Source of the DNA: Saccharothrix syringae
Lineage (GTDB): Bacteria; Actinomycetota; Actinomycetes; Mycobacteriales; Pseudonocardiaceae
NCBI RefSeq assembly: GCF_009498035.1
Contig: NZ_CP034550.1
Span: 9,672,001 to 9,736,000 of the forward strand
Length of the DNA: 64,000 nt
Direction of reading: 5' to 3'
Shown here: positions 9,121-23,987 of the stretch, piece by piece
Position numbering within the stretch: the first letter of the stretch is position 1
Layout: every line of letters begins with the position of its first letter
Translations under genes and position numbers: made by a program
Notes under the pieces: generated by a model
Database searches by the model: none
The model's input: only the letters and a program-made list of their open reading frames with translations
Told to the model about the DNA's origin: nothing

Positions 9121-9699
9121 GTGACGACCACGATCCCAGGTGCCTACCTGCACCCGAAGCTGGACGTGCAGCTGCTGCGCGACATCATCCACCCCGACCG
9201 CGACCTGTGGACGCCGCGCGAGCTGCGCGAGCTGACCTCGACCGTGGCGGCCGAGCTGACCAGCCCGCTGCTGGAGGTCCTGGAGTACTCCGCGGAGCGC
9301 CGCTGGTGGGTCCGGCTGGGGCTGACCACCGGCGTCGAGCTGTGGCTGCTGAGCTGGTTGCCCGGTCAGGGCACCGAGCCGCACGACCACGGCGGGGCGG
9401 CCGGGTCGTTCACCGTGCTGACCGGCGAGCTGGCCGAGGACTACCGGTACCCGGGTGGGCCGGTCCGCAGCGCCGCGCGGCCGGTGGGCAGCGCGCTCGG
9501 GTTCGGGGCGGGCCGGGCGCACCAGGTGGTCAACCGGGGGCCGGTGGGCGCGGCCAGCGTGCACGCCTACTCCCCGCCGCTCGTGCCGACCCGCGAGTAC
9601 CCGAGCCTGGCCGACGTGCCGGACGTGATCGAGGCGCTGCCCGCGCAGCGCCTGCCGCTGGACCAGCTGGACCTGCTGACCGAACTGGAGGGCCCGTGA
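9121..9699 (+). CDS. cysteine dioxygenase, cupin fold
   Basis: A 192-aa protein. The cupin iron site is visible as EPHDHGGAAGSFTVLTGELAE (His-x-His, then Glu) with a second histidine in RAHQVVNRG. The family oxidises L-cysteine to cysteine sulfinate. The GTG at 9121 was chosen over a longer frame from 9073 because GAGGAG lies eight bases upstream. Its stop overlaps the rhodanese start by GTGA, so the two are co-translated. A cysteine-codon leader and hairpin precede it, suggesting control by cysteine supply. Confidence 0.88.
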   Translation: MTTTIPGAYLHPKLDVQLLRDIIHPDRDLWTPRELRELTSTVAAELTSPLLEVLEYSAERRWWVRLGLTTGVELWLLSWLPGQGTEPHDHGGAAGSFTVLTGELAEDYRYPGGPVRSAARPVGSALGFGAGRAHQVVNRGPVGAASVHAYSPPLVPTREYPSLADVPDVIEALPAQRLPLDQLDLLTELEGP

Positions 9700-10082
9700 G
9701 CGCGGAGCGGTTGCTGGACGAGGCGCGGCGCGACCTGCGCCGCGTGACCCCCGACGACCTGGCGGACCTGCCGGACGCCCTGGTGGTCGACATCCGCCCC
9801 CAGCACAACCGCGCCGCGGAGGGCGAGGTACCCGGCTCGATCCCCGTGGAGCGCATCGTCCTGGAGTGGCGCCTCGACCCGACCGGCGACCACCGCATCC
9901 CCGGCTTCACCGCCGACACCACCGTGGTCGTCGTCTGCAACGAGGGCTACGCCTCCAGCCTGGCCGCCCGCGACCTCCAGCGCCTCGGCCTCCCCAACGC
10001 CACCGACCTGGTGGGCGGCTTCCGCGCCTACGCCGCCGCCGGCCTCCCCACCCGCCCGGGCCCCACACCCCCCATCACCTAA
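9696..10082 (+). CDS. rhodanese-like sulfurtransferase domain protein
   Basis: A 128-aa single rhodanese domain. The strand/loop ALVVDIRP near residue 28 and the active-site loop VVVCNEGYASSLAA with the catalytic cysteine are intact, followed by the usual LGLPNATDLVGGFRAYAAAGLP ending. It probably handles persulfide sulfur produced during cysteine breakdown. The GTGA overlap with cysteine dioxygenase mirrors the cysteine dioxygenase-rhodanese fusions known in other bacteria. The GTG start is fixed by that overlap. Confidence 0.85.
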   Translation: MSAERLLDEARRDLRRVTPDDLADLPDALVVDIRPQHNRAAEGEVPGSIPVERIVLEWRLDPTGDHRIPGFTADTTVVVVCNEGYASSLAARDLQRLGLPNATDLVGGFRAYAAAGLPTRPGPTPPIT

Positions 10083-10097
10083 CTCCCACCCACCCCC

Positions 10098-10338
10098 GCG
10101 CGTGTCCTCCACTCCAACACCACGTGTCCTCCAGTCCGACACCGCGAGTCGAACCTTCCGGACCCCCGTGTCGAACCTCCCGGACCCCCGAGTTCCACAT
10201 TCGCAGAGCCCAGGCGCTCGACCTGGGGGGCGTGAACGTGGAACTCGGGGGTTCTGAACGTTCGACACGACGGGTCTGAACGTTCGACTCGCGGTGTCTG
10301 GGTGGAGGACACGCGGTGTCGGAGTGGAGGACTCGCGG
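10098..10338. repeat. about 240-bp hierarchical palindrome built of repeated modules
   Basis: The left half strings together modules of two types: GTGTCCTCCAGTCCGACACC-like (twice) and CGAGTCGAACCT-n-CGGACCCCC-like (twice), then GAGTTCCAC. The right half is the same series in inverted order: GTGGAACTC, GGGGGTTCTGAACGTTCGAC, GTTCGACTCG, then two GGTGTC...TGGAGGAC copies. The centre holds a small hairpin, CCCAGG/CCTGGG. The arms pair in blocks of 9-12 perfect bases separated by short mismatches. Copies of the same modules, all in one orientation, flank the insertion sequence at 58701-59648. It may act as a terminator or as a mobile intergenic repeat. Translation of this stretch in the next gene's frame is repeat-like and not counted as coding. 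Confidence 0.85.
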
Positions 10339-10373
10339 GGAACCGGGGTGGGGGTGGGTGCGTCTGGTGGTGG

Positions 10374-11531
10374 GTGTGGAAGGTGCTGACCGCGGTCGTC
10401 GTGGTGGTGTTGGCGGTTTGGCGGCCCGGGGTGGCGGTGTTCGGCGGGGCCGCGGTGGGGGCCTGGGCGGTGTACGCGCTGGTCAGCGGCGGGTTGCTGG
10501 TCGGGGCGCTGCTGTGCGGGGTGCGGGTGTCGCTGGTCGTGGTCGGGGTCGGCGGTGAGGTGCGGACCTGGACTCGGCCCGGGCGGCGGGTGGTGTGGCG
10601 GACCGTGCCGCTGGTGGTGGCGGTCGGGTTGACGTCGGTCAAGGCGCCGGTGCGGTGGCGGTTGTGGGGGGCCGCGGTGACCGCCGCGGTCGGGGTGGGG
10701 GCGGTGGTCGTGGCTGCTTGGGGGGCGGCTGACTGGGGTGCGGGCGGCTGGGGGTGGGCCGGGAGCAGCGGGGAGCCGGGGTGGCGGGAGTTCTGGCTCG
10801 GGTTCGCGGTGGCCGGGACGGCGGTGGTGGGCAACGCGCTGTGGCCGCGGCGGGTGCCGGGGATGACGTCGATCGGGTGGTTCCTGTTCGCGTTGCCCCG
10901 GCTGGCGGGGCGGCCGCTGGAGGAGTACGAGGCGATGCCGCTGGTCACCCGGGTGACGGACGCGCTCGCGGTGGGGAGGCTCGACGAGGCCGACGCGGTG
11001 TCGGCGGAGCTGCTGGAGCGCCACCCGGGGTTGCTGGTGGCCGCCGGGGCGCGGATCGCGACCTTGACCCTGCGCACGCGGTACGCCGAGGCGTTGCAAC
11101 TGGTCACGTCGATGGTCGGCCGGCGGGACCTGGAACCCCGGGACATGGCGTTCGTGCTGGCGCAGATGGCCGGTTCCACGGTCAACGCGGTGGAGGCCGG
11201 GCTGGTGCCGCGGGACGTCGGGCTGCCGGCGGCCAAGCGGGCGCTGGAGGGTGCGGTGCAGCTGGGCTACCCGCGTTACCGATGCGCGTCCGCGCTGGCC
11301 CGGGTGGCGTTGCTGGAGGGCGACCACGCCACCGCGCTCACCCTCGCCGACCAGGCCGGGCAGACCAGCGAGGACGGGTTGGACCGGGCCGACGCGCTGG
11401 CCACGCTGGCCCGCGCGCAGATGGCCGCGGGCGACAACGCGGCGGCCCGCGCCACGCTGGTCGAGGCCGAGCGGCTGGCCGGCTGGCTGCCCCGGGTCGT
11501 CGAGACCGGTGCCCGGCTCAACATCGACTGA
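10374..11531 (+). CDS. membrane protein with C-terminal TPR-like helical repeats
   Basis: About 385 aa. The first 190 residues contain four to five hydrophobic segments (for example VLTAVVVVVLAV and TAVVGNALWP). The rest is a soluble helical region with TPR-like pairs (ALAVGRLDEADAVSAELLERHPG, ALARVALLEGDHATALTLADQAG). No enzymatic motif is seen and the function is unknown. The GTG at 10374 was chosen because residues encoded upstream come from the palindromic repeat; a longer frame opens at 10302. It is convergent with glgP, with a shared terminator hairpin between them. Confidence 0.7.
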   Translation: MWKVLTAVVVVVLAVWRPGVAVFGGAAVGAWAVYALVSGGLLVGALLCGVRVSLVVVGVGGEVRTWTRPGRRVVWRTVPLVVAVGLTSVKAPVRWRLWGAAVTAAVGVGAVVVAAWGAADWGAGGWGWAGSSGEPGWREFWLGFAVAGTAVVGNALWPRRVPGMTSIGWFLFALPRLAGRPLEEYEAMPLVTRVTDALAVGRLDEADAVSAELLERHPGLLVAAGARIATLTLRTRYAEALQLVTSMVGRRDLEPRDMAFVLAQMAGSTVNAVEAGLVPRDVGLPAAKRALEGAVQLGYPRYRCASALARVALLEGDHATALTLADQAGQTSEDGLDRADALATLARAQMAAGDNAAARATLVEAERLAGWLPRVVETGARLNID

Positions 11532-11563
11532 AGGGTTGAAGGACGGGGACCGAAGGACCGGAC

Positions 11564-11595
11564 CCGGGTGCGGACCAGAACCGGCCCGCACCCGG
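11564..11595. terminator. bidirectional terminator hairpin between convergent genes
   Basis: CCGGGTGCGG (11564-11573) pairs with CCGCACCCGG (11586-11595). It sits in the 69-bp gap between the ends of the membrane/TPR gene and glgP. There is no U-tract, as is common in actinobacteria. Confidence 0.6.
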
Positions 11596-11600
11596 TCGGA

Positions 11601-14153
11601 TCAGCCGGCCAGGACGACGCGGCCCAGTTCGGCCGGTGACGCCAGCAGGTCGTGGCGGGGCAGGACGCGCACCGTGTACCCCACCGCGCCGGCGTGCGAC
11701 AGCGGCACCTCGACCTCGTAGTTGCCGTTGCCCGCGTAGTCCATGGGGTGCGTGACCACGTCGTACAGCTCGTCCGAGTCGCCCACGCGCCCCAGCGCGA
11801 CCTGCACGTCCACCTCGGACGGCTCCAGCCCGGCCAGCTCGATCCGCGCCCGCACGCCCACCGGCGAGCCGAGCAGCGGCGTGGCCGAGCCGTTCAGCGA
11901 CACCTCCGAGTCGAGCACCCGCACCCGCGTCCACGACGCCCGCAGCCGCTGCCGGTACGCCGCCAGCTCCTTGGCACCCCGGTACCCGTCGCCGACCACG
12001 GACGCCGCCGACGCCGCCGCGGGCGCGTACAGGGCCTCCACGTACTCGCGCACCATCCGCGACGCCTGCACGGCCGGGCCGAGCGAGGCCAGCGTGTGCC
12101 GGACCATCGACAGCCACCGGGTGGGCACGCCGTCCTCGCCGCGGTCGTAGAACAGCGGCGCGACCTGGTTGCCCAGCAGGTCGTAGAGGGCGGCGGCCTC
12201 CAGGTCGTCGCGCCGGTTGGGGTCGCCGACGCCGTCCGCGGTCGGGATGGCCCAGCCGTTGCTGCCGTCGTAGAGCTCGTCCCACCAGCCGTCGCGGATG
12301 GACAGGTTCAGGCCGCCGTTGAGCGCGGACTTCATGCCGGACGTGCCGCACGCCTCCAGCGGGCGCATCGGGTTGTTCAGCCACACGTCGCAGCCCCAGT
12401 ACAGGTACCGGGCCATGGACATGTCGTAGTCGGGCAGGAACACGATCCGGTGACGCACGCCCGCGTCGTCGGCGAACCGCACGATCTGCTGGATCAGCGC
12501 CTTGCCGCCGTCGTCGGCCGGGTGCGACTTGCCCGCCACGACCAGCTGCACGGGCCGCTCGGGGTGCAGCAGCAGGGCGCGCAGCCGCTCGGCGTCGCGC
12601 AGCATGAGGGTGAGCCGCTTGTAGGTGGGCACGCGGCGGGCGAAGCCGACGGTCAGCACGTCGGGGTCGAACACCGAGTCGGTCCAGCCCAGCTCCAACG
12701 CGCTGGCGCCGCGCTGGAGCCAGGACGCGCGGGTCCGGCGGCGGACCTCCTCCACGAGCTTGGCGCGCAGGTCGTTGCGCAGCCCCCACAGGCGCTCGTC
12801 GGTGACCGGCTCGAAGCCGCGCAGGCCCACGCCCGGGTCGTCGGTCTCGCCGAGCAGCCTGCTCATCTCGGTGGCCGTCCAGGTGGGGCCGTGGACGCCG
12901 TTGGTGATGGACCCGATGGGCACCTCGGTGGCGTCGAAGCCCGGCCACAGGCCGCGGAACATCTCGCGGCTGACCGAGCCGTGCAGCTCGGACACGCCGT
13001 TGGCGCGCTGGGCGAGCCGCAGGCCCATGTGGGCCATGTTGAACAGGCCGGGGTTGTCCTCGGCGCCCAGGGCGAGGACGCGCTGGGTGTTCACGCCCGG
13101 CAGCAGCTGCTCGGAGCCGAAGTAGTGCTGGACCAGGTCGACCGGGAACCGGTCGATGCCGGCGGGCACGGGGGTGTGCGTGGTGAACACCGTGCCCGCG
13201 CGCACGGCGGCCAGCGCCTGGTCGAAGTCCAGGCCCTCGCCGGTGACCAGCTCGCGGATGCGCTCCAGGCCGAGGAACCCCGCGTGTCCCTCGTTCGTGT
13301 GAAACACCTCGGGCGCCGGGTGCCCGGTCAGGTCGCAGTAGGTGCGCACCGCCCGCACGCCGCCGACGCCGGCCAGGATCTCCTGCTTGATGCGGTGGTC
13401 CTGGTCGCCGCCGTAGAGGCGGTCGGTGACGCCGCGCAGGTCGTCGTCGTTCTCCTCCACGTCGGAGTCGAGCAGCAGCAGCGGGACGCGGCCGACCCGC
13501 GCCTTCCACACCTTGGCGCGCAGCACGCGGTCGCCGGGCATGGCGACGTGCACCAGGATCGGCGCGCCGGACGGCTCGGTGAGCAGCTCCAGCGGCAGGC
13601 CGCGCGGGTCGAGCACGGGGTAGTGCTCGATCTGCCAGCCGTCGAGCGACAGGGCCTGGCGGAAGTAGCCGGACCGGTAGAGCAGGCCGACCGCGATCAG
13701 CGGCACGCCGAGGTCGGAGGCCGCCTTGAGGTGGTCGCCCGCCAGCACGCCGAGGCCGCCGGAGTAGTTCGGCAGGGCCTCGGTGACGCCGAACTCCATG
13801 GAGAAGTAGGCGATGGCCCGGGGCAGCGGTGGCCCGCCGTGCTGCCGGACCTCCTCCTGGCGGCGCTGGAACCAGCGGGGCCCGGTGGTGTAGCGGTGCA
13901 GGTCCTCGTCCAGGGCGCGGAGGTGCGCGAGGAACTGCTCGTCGCGCGCCAGCGCGTCCAGCCGCCCGGGGTCTACCTCGGACAGCAGCCGGAGGGGGTC
14001 GTTGCCGACGGCCCACCGCTCCGGGTCCACTGAGGCGAACAGGTCCTGGGTGGGCTGGTGCCACGTCCAGCGCAGGTTCGTGGCGAGGGTGCCCAGGGCC
14101 GCCAGCGGCTCGGGCAGGCTGGCTCGGACGGTGAACCGGCGAAGTGCTCGCAT
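11601..14153 (-). CDS. glgP: alpha-glucan (glycogen) phosphorylase
   Basis: An 850-aa protein starting MRALRRFTVRASLPEPL. The N-terminal about 110 residues form the DUF3417 extension (LGTLATNLRWTWHQP) typical of the actinobacterial/AlgP branch. The GT35 core follows, with SMEFGVTEALPNYSGGLGVLAGDHLK and the pyridoxal-phosphate lysine in CGTSGMKSALNGGLN. It phosphorolyses alpha-1,4-glucan ends to glucose-1-phosphate, feeding central metabolism, with GlgX as debranching partner. The ATG at 14153 is preceded eight bases upstream by TAAGGT, so the transcript may be leaderless. An in-frame start 13 residues upstream looks unlikely. It is divergent from the glgE operon. Confidence 0.96.
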   Translation of the reverse strand: MRALRRFTVRASLPEPLAALGTLATNLRWTWHQPTQDLFASVDPERWAVGNDPLRLLSEVDPGRLDALARDEQFLAHLRALDEDLHRYTTGPRWFQRRQEEVRQHGGPPLPRAIAYFSMEFGVTEALPNYSGGLGVLAGDHLKAASDLGVPLIAVGLLYRSGYFRQALSLDGWQIEHYPVLDPRGLPLELLTEPSGAPILVHVAMPGDRVLRAKVWKARVGRVPLLLLDSDVEENDDDLRGVTDRLYGGDQDHRIKQEILAGVGGVRAVRTYCDLTGHPAPEVFHTNEGHAGFLGLERIRELVTGEGLDFDQALAAVRAGTVFTTHTPVPAGIDRFPVDLVQHYFGSEQLLPGVNTQRVLALGAEDNPGLFNMAHMGLRLAQRANGVSELHGSVSREMFRGLWPGFDATEVPIGSITNGVHGPTWTATEMSRLLGETDDPGVGLRGFEPVTDERLWGLRNDLRAKLVEEVRRRTRASWLQRGASALELGWTDSVFDPDVLTVGFARRVPTYKRLTLMLRDAERLRALLLHPERPVQLVVAGKSHPADDGGKALIQQIVRFADDAGVRHRIVFLPDYDMSMARYLYWGCDVWLNNPMRPLEACGTSGMKSALNGGLNLSIRDGWWDELYDGSNGWAIPTADGVGDPNRRDDLEAAALYDLLGNQVAPLFYDRGEDGVPTRWLSMVRHTLASLGPAVQASRMVREYVEALYAPAAASAASVVGDGYRGAKELAAYRQRLRASWTRVRVLDSEVSLNGSATPLLGSPVGVRARIELAGLEPSEVDVQVALGRVGDSDELYDVVTHPMDYAGNGNYEVEVPLSHAGAVGYTVRVLPRHDLLASPAELGRVVLAG

Positions 14154-14161
14154 GGCGTCGG

Positions 14162-14167
14162 ACCTTA
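14162..14167 (-). promoter_or_regulatory. -10 element of glgP (leaderless type)
   Basis: TAAGGT on the minus strand ends eight bases before the glgP ATG. A TANNNT element this close to the start codon is the signature of a leaderless actinobacterial transcript. Confidence 0.45.
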
Positions 14168-14865
14168 TCCCCCATCCAGCGGTGCCGGGCAATGGTCACC
14201 CGAACCGATGCAGGGATCGATGCAGCTCTACCTGCGCGGATGCTTGCTTGCAAGTTGTTTCGCCCGCACGCGCCGACCGTTAACACGAGTGGCCGCCGGT
14301 CACCCGTTCTCCCGATCCGCGACCGCGCCGGCGGTCACTCTCCGGGGTGCCCCGGAGGCCCCGGTGATCCACCCCCGGGAGAGTGATGATCTTCACACGG
14401 ACGGGACTCCGAACGCACCGACCGAAGGCGCACGCCACCGGCCGCGCCGCCCCGCCGGCCGCCGCCGGGGGTCGCGCGCCACCGCACGCGGGGATCGCCG
14501 GCGGGACACGTCGGGGCGGCGGCCGAAAAGGGGATAGTCGAAGGCGGACAAGGGTTCCACCGGTCACCCGGATCGCCCCGGTCACCCGATCGCGTGGCCA
14601 CGGACGGGTGCCGCCGGCCCTCCCGGCGCTCGGCCGGCCGGGTGGGCGCCTCGCCCGAACGGGACCGGCGCGGCAGCCCGGGCGCGCCGCCGCGAGCCGG
14701 CAGCCTGGTCCCCCGATGCGAGATTGGCGGCGGTGCCGAGTGTGCGATCCGGGCGGACGGGGTAGGAAGACCGGGTAATACAAGAATCCCCGGTGACGGC
14801 CCGCCCGATCGCTGCGGGCAAACTTGACCGTGCAAGCGTCGCACCACGCGAGAGGGGCGCTGCCG
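14168..14865. promoter_or_regulatory. divergent control region between glgP and glgE
   Basis: About 700 bp without a convincing gene. It contains CTTGCAAG (14247-14254) inside TGCTTGCTTGCAAGTTG, resembling half-sites of MalR/AglR-type LacI regulators. It also holds a nearby direct repeat (GATGCAG twice, 14201-14225), a TCCGGGGTGCCCCGGA hairpin near 14340, and two spaced copies of CCGGTCACCCG (around 14561 and 14578). The length suggests regulated promoters for both divergent operons. No individual promoter toward glgE could be fixed. Confidence 0.4.
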
Positions 14866-16842
<1,977 letters not shown>

Positions 16843-16966
16843 GACGAGGTCCGAGCAGCTAGGCAAGCACCAACCCGGTCCCCTTTCACCCACAGTCCCC
16901 GCGTCCGCCGAAGGGCGCGGGGCTGTCGAACGTACCCCCGATGAAGTGGGGCGAGGTGGAGCACAG

Positions 16967-18772
<1,806 letters not shown>

Positions 18773-18777
18773 GGGAC

Positions 18778-20114
18778 GTGACCGATCCGCACGACCTGGT
18801 CGAGAAGGTGGTCACCGAGCTGCCGGCGTGGTTGCCCGCGCAGCGGTGGTTCGGTGGGAAGGACCGCCCGGTCACCTCGGTGCGCCCCCTGCGGACCACG
18901 GTGCTGCGGGGCGAGGAGCCGCTGCTGGTGCACCTGGTGGTCGAGGTGGAGCAGCCGGACCGGCGCGAGCCGTACCAGCTGCTGGTCACCGACCAGGTGG
19001 AGAACTACGACGCGACGCACGACGCCGAGCTGAACGGGCTGCTGCTCGACCTCATCGCGGGCAACCGGGAGGTCGACGGGCTGCGGTTCGCGCACGAGCC
19101 CGGCGTGGAGGTCCAGACCGGCCTGCGCGGCCGGGCGATCAGCGCCGAGCAGTCCAACACCTCGCTGGTGTTCGGCAGCCAGTACATCCTCAAGCTGTTC
19201 CGCAAGCTGACCCAGGGCGAGAACCCGGACCTGGTGCTCCAGCGCGCGCTGCACGAGGTCGGCTGCGAGCACATCGCCCAGCCGCTGGGGTCGATCACCG
19301 GCGAGCTGGACGGGGAGACCACCACGGTCGGCATGCTCCAGCAGTTCCTGCCCGACGCGGTGGACGGCTGGGCGATGGCCACCACGAGCGTGCGGGACCT
19401 GATGGCCGAGGGCGACCTGCACGCCGACGAGGTCGGCGGCGACTTCGCCGGCGAGGCGCACCGGCTCGGGCAGGCCGTGGCCACCGTGCACGCGGACCTG
19501 GAACGCGCGCTCGGCTCGCAGCGCGCCGACGCCAACGACATCGAGCGCAGCGTCCAGGCCATGATCACCAGGCTGGACGAGGTGGCCGAGCGGGTGCCGG
19601 ACCTGCAGCCGTACGTGCCCGCGCTGCGCGAGGCGTTCGAGCAGGCCCGCAACACCCCCGGGGCCATCGCCATCCAGCACATCCACGGCGACCTGCACCT
19701 GGGCCAGGTGCTGCGCACCGTGCACGGCTGGCTGCTGATCGACTTCGAGGGCGAGCCGGGCGCGCCGATCGCCCAGCGCACCGCGCTCCGGTCGCCGCTG
19801 CGCGACGTGGCGGGCATGCTGCGCTCGTTCGACTACGCGGCGCACCAGCTCCTCGTCGGCCGGCCGGAGGACCACCAGCTGGCCGTGCGGGCGCTGGAGT
19901 GGGCGCGGCGCAACCGGGCCGCCTTCACCGAGGGCTACGCGGAGGCCGCGTCCGAGGCGGTGGGCGACCCGCGCAAGCGGGGCTACCTGCTGCGGGCGTT
20001 CGAGCTGGACAAGGCCGTGTACGAGGTCGCCTACGAGCACGCGAACCGGCCGGAGTGGTTGACGGTGCCCCTGTCGTCGATCACCCGGATCACTGGAGAG
20101 GGAGCTGTGCAGTC

Positions 20115-20118
<4 letters not shown>
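18778..20118 (+). CDS. mak: maltokinase (Mak/Pep2)
   Basis: A 446-aa stand-alone maltokinase (in many actinomycetes fused or adjacent to treS). The kinase-like C-lobe shows [13 protein letters not shown] (catalytic HGDLH) and LIDFEGEP (Mg-binding DFE). The N-terminal cap begins [17 protein letters not shown], the family hallmark. It makes maltose-1-phosphate from maltose and ATP, the donor for GlgE. The GTG at 18778 sits five bases after the treS stop, with GAGGTGAGGG as ribosome-binding region. It overlaps glgB by ATGA. Confidence 0.95.
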
Positions 20119-22316
<2,198 letters not shown>

Positions 22317-22325
22317 CGCGCGGTT

Positions 22326-22359
22326 CCCCCGCGCCCGGGTCCGGCCCCGGGCGCGGGGG
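22326..22359 (+). terminator. terminator of the glgE-treS-mak-glgB operon
   Basis: CCCCCGCGCCCGGG (22326-22339) pairs perfectly over 14 bp with CCCGGGCGCGGGGG (22346-22359) around a six-base loop. It lies ten bases after the glgB stop. Confidence 0.85.
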
Positions 22360-22369
22360 GACGCGGTCG

Positions 22370-23063
22370 GGTCAGGTCCGGGGCGAACGGCAGGAACTCG
22401 TCGGCCCCGTAGGGGGACAGGATCAACGCCGGGACGCCCAGCCCGGCGGCGGCCGTGGCGGCGAGCGTGTCGAACCGCTGCCGCGCCTCCCCGTCCTGCG
22501 CCACCGCCAAGGTCGACATGCCCATCAGCAGCGCCTGGAGCCGGTCGACCTCCTCCGCCGGCTCGGTGCTCACCGCCTCGCGGTGCCGCAGCGCGTTGCG
22601 GTGCGTGGCGGCCCACGGGCTCGGTCGCGGGCCCGGCTCAGCGCCGAGGACAGCTCCACGTCCCCTCGGCCGGCCCCTTGGCGGTGGTGACGGCGACCTC
22701 GGCCGGTTCGCCGCCGACGTGGTGCGCCGGGTGGGCCGGTGCGGCGAGCAGGTCCCCGTCGAGCGCGGTGGGCATGGTCCCCCCGGTGCCACCCGCCGCG
22801 CTCGGACCAGGCGGCCCGCACCAGCAGGGCGACCGCGCACCCTCCCCGGCGGCCACGGTCACCCCGGCCGACCACGATCCGGCGCTCGCCGGGAGCAGCA
22901 GCGGGACCTCCAGCATCGCCCCGGCGCCCGACCGCCCCCAGGCCCTCCGGGGGTCGCTGGACGGGCCGCCGGCCTCGACGGTCACCACCGCCCGGATGCC
23001 GCAGCCCTCCTCGGCCGGGTCACCGGCCGGCAGGTGGTTCCGGTCGTCGGCGGAGGGGTGCAT
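22370..23063 (-). pseudogene. decayed, frame-broken gene of unknown function
   Basis: No intact gene fits this stretch, but protein-like segments appear in successive minus-strand frames. They run from AVVTVEAGGPSSDPRRAWGR and AMLEVPLLLPA, through VALLVRAAWSER in another frame, to ELSSALSRARD and finally EPAEEVDRLQALLMGMSTLA with LAATAAAGLGVPALILSPYG. The order is consistent with one gene of about 230 residues split by at least two frameshifts. Sequencing error is an alternative. The family was not recognised. The flank 23064-23323 holds nothing clear. Confidence 0.4.
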
Positions 23064-23323
23064 GCGGGATTCCCACGGCCAGTGGATCACCGGTTCGGGC
23101 GAGCCCGTTCACGCGTTGGTGGACCCTTCGGACGCGCTCGGTGACGTCGACCAGGTCGTGGGGCCGGGCGGCCCGGGGTGCCCGGACGCGGAAACCGGGA
23201 GCGGGCGGCGCTCGCACGACCCTACTTCCGGGGCTGGTGATCACCCGCGCACCGCTGGTTGTTTGGGTGCGGGAGCCACCCTGTCACCGGCTTCCGGCTT
23301 TCCCTGCCAACGAGGAGAACACC

Positions 23324-23899
23324 ATGTCCGTGCGCAAGGTCGCGCGCACCGCAACGCTCGTGCTGAGCCTGCTCCTGCCGCTGGTCGCGGTGGGCGCGCC
23401 CAGCGCGGCTGCGGCGCCGGCGGAGCCCGGTGCGCTGGTCCGCACCCTGTACTACGACACCAGCCAGGCCCAGGAGTTCGCCGCCGACTGGGACAAGGCG
23501 GCGGCGAACTGGAACGCCTCCGTCACCAGCGTCCGGCTGGTCAAGCGGAGCACCGGCACGCCGACCAACATCCGGATCTACGCCGACAACGGCTGGCCGC
23601 GCGCCTACGTCACGTCGCTGGGCAACGGCACCGTCTACATGGGACGCCAGGCCGTCGACCAGGGCTACTACCGGCCCCGCATCAGCACCCACGAGATCGG
23701 GCACATCCTGGGCCTGCCCGACCGGCGCACCGGCCTGTGCTCGGACCTGATGTCCGGCTCCAGCGCGCCGGTGTCGTGCCAGAACCAGCTGCCCAACGCC
23801 GCCGAGCGCGCCGAGGTCGAGCGCCGGTTCGCCGGTTCGCTCGCGACGGCCGACGCGCGCGTGGCCGGCTACGCGAGCACGGAGTGCTACGTGTACTGA
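23324..23899 (+). CDS. secreted snapalysin-family zinc metalloprotease
   Basis: A 191-aa precursor. A Sec signal peptide (MSVRKVARTATLVLSLLLPL, then VAVGAPSAAAAPA) predicts cleavage near residue 31. The mature part carries the metzincin zinc site HEIGHILGLPD with the aspartate of the M7 (snapalysin) family as third ligand. A LMSGSS turn fits the Met-turn. It should be an extracellular small neutral protease. CGAGGAG six bases before the ATG is a good ribosome-binding site. A 12-bp terminator stem follows immediately. Confidence 0.9.
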   Translation: MSVRKVARTATLVLSLLLPLVAVGAPSAAAAPAEPGALVRTLYYDTSQAQEFAADWDKAAANWNASVTSVRLVKRSTGTPTNIRIYADNGWPRAYVTSLGNGTVYMGRQAVDQGYYRPRISTHEIGHILGLPDRRTGLCSDLMSGSSAPVSCQNQLPNAAERAEVERRFAGSLATADARVAGYASTECYVY

Positions 23900-23909
23900 C
23901 CCGGTGGGA

Positions 23910-23939
23910 CCCGTGGCCGCCCCGCCTGGCGGCCACGGG
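23910..23939 (+). terminator. terminator of the snapalysin-like gene
   Basis: CCCGTGGCCGCC (23910-23921) pairs perfectly with GGCGGCCACGGG (23928-23939), loop six bases, 11 bp after the stop codon. Confidence 0.8.
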
Positions 23940-23987
23940 CCGACCGAACACCACCCTTTAGGGGGTCGGGCCGGGCACAATGGGTCA

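Noticed and set aside
10302..10373. N-terminal extension of the membrane/TPR protein
   Set aside because: The residues are a translation of the palindromic repeat, so a later GTG start is more likely.
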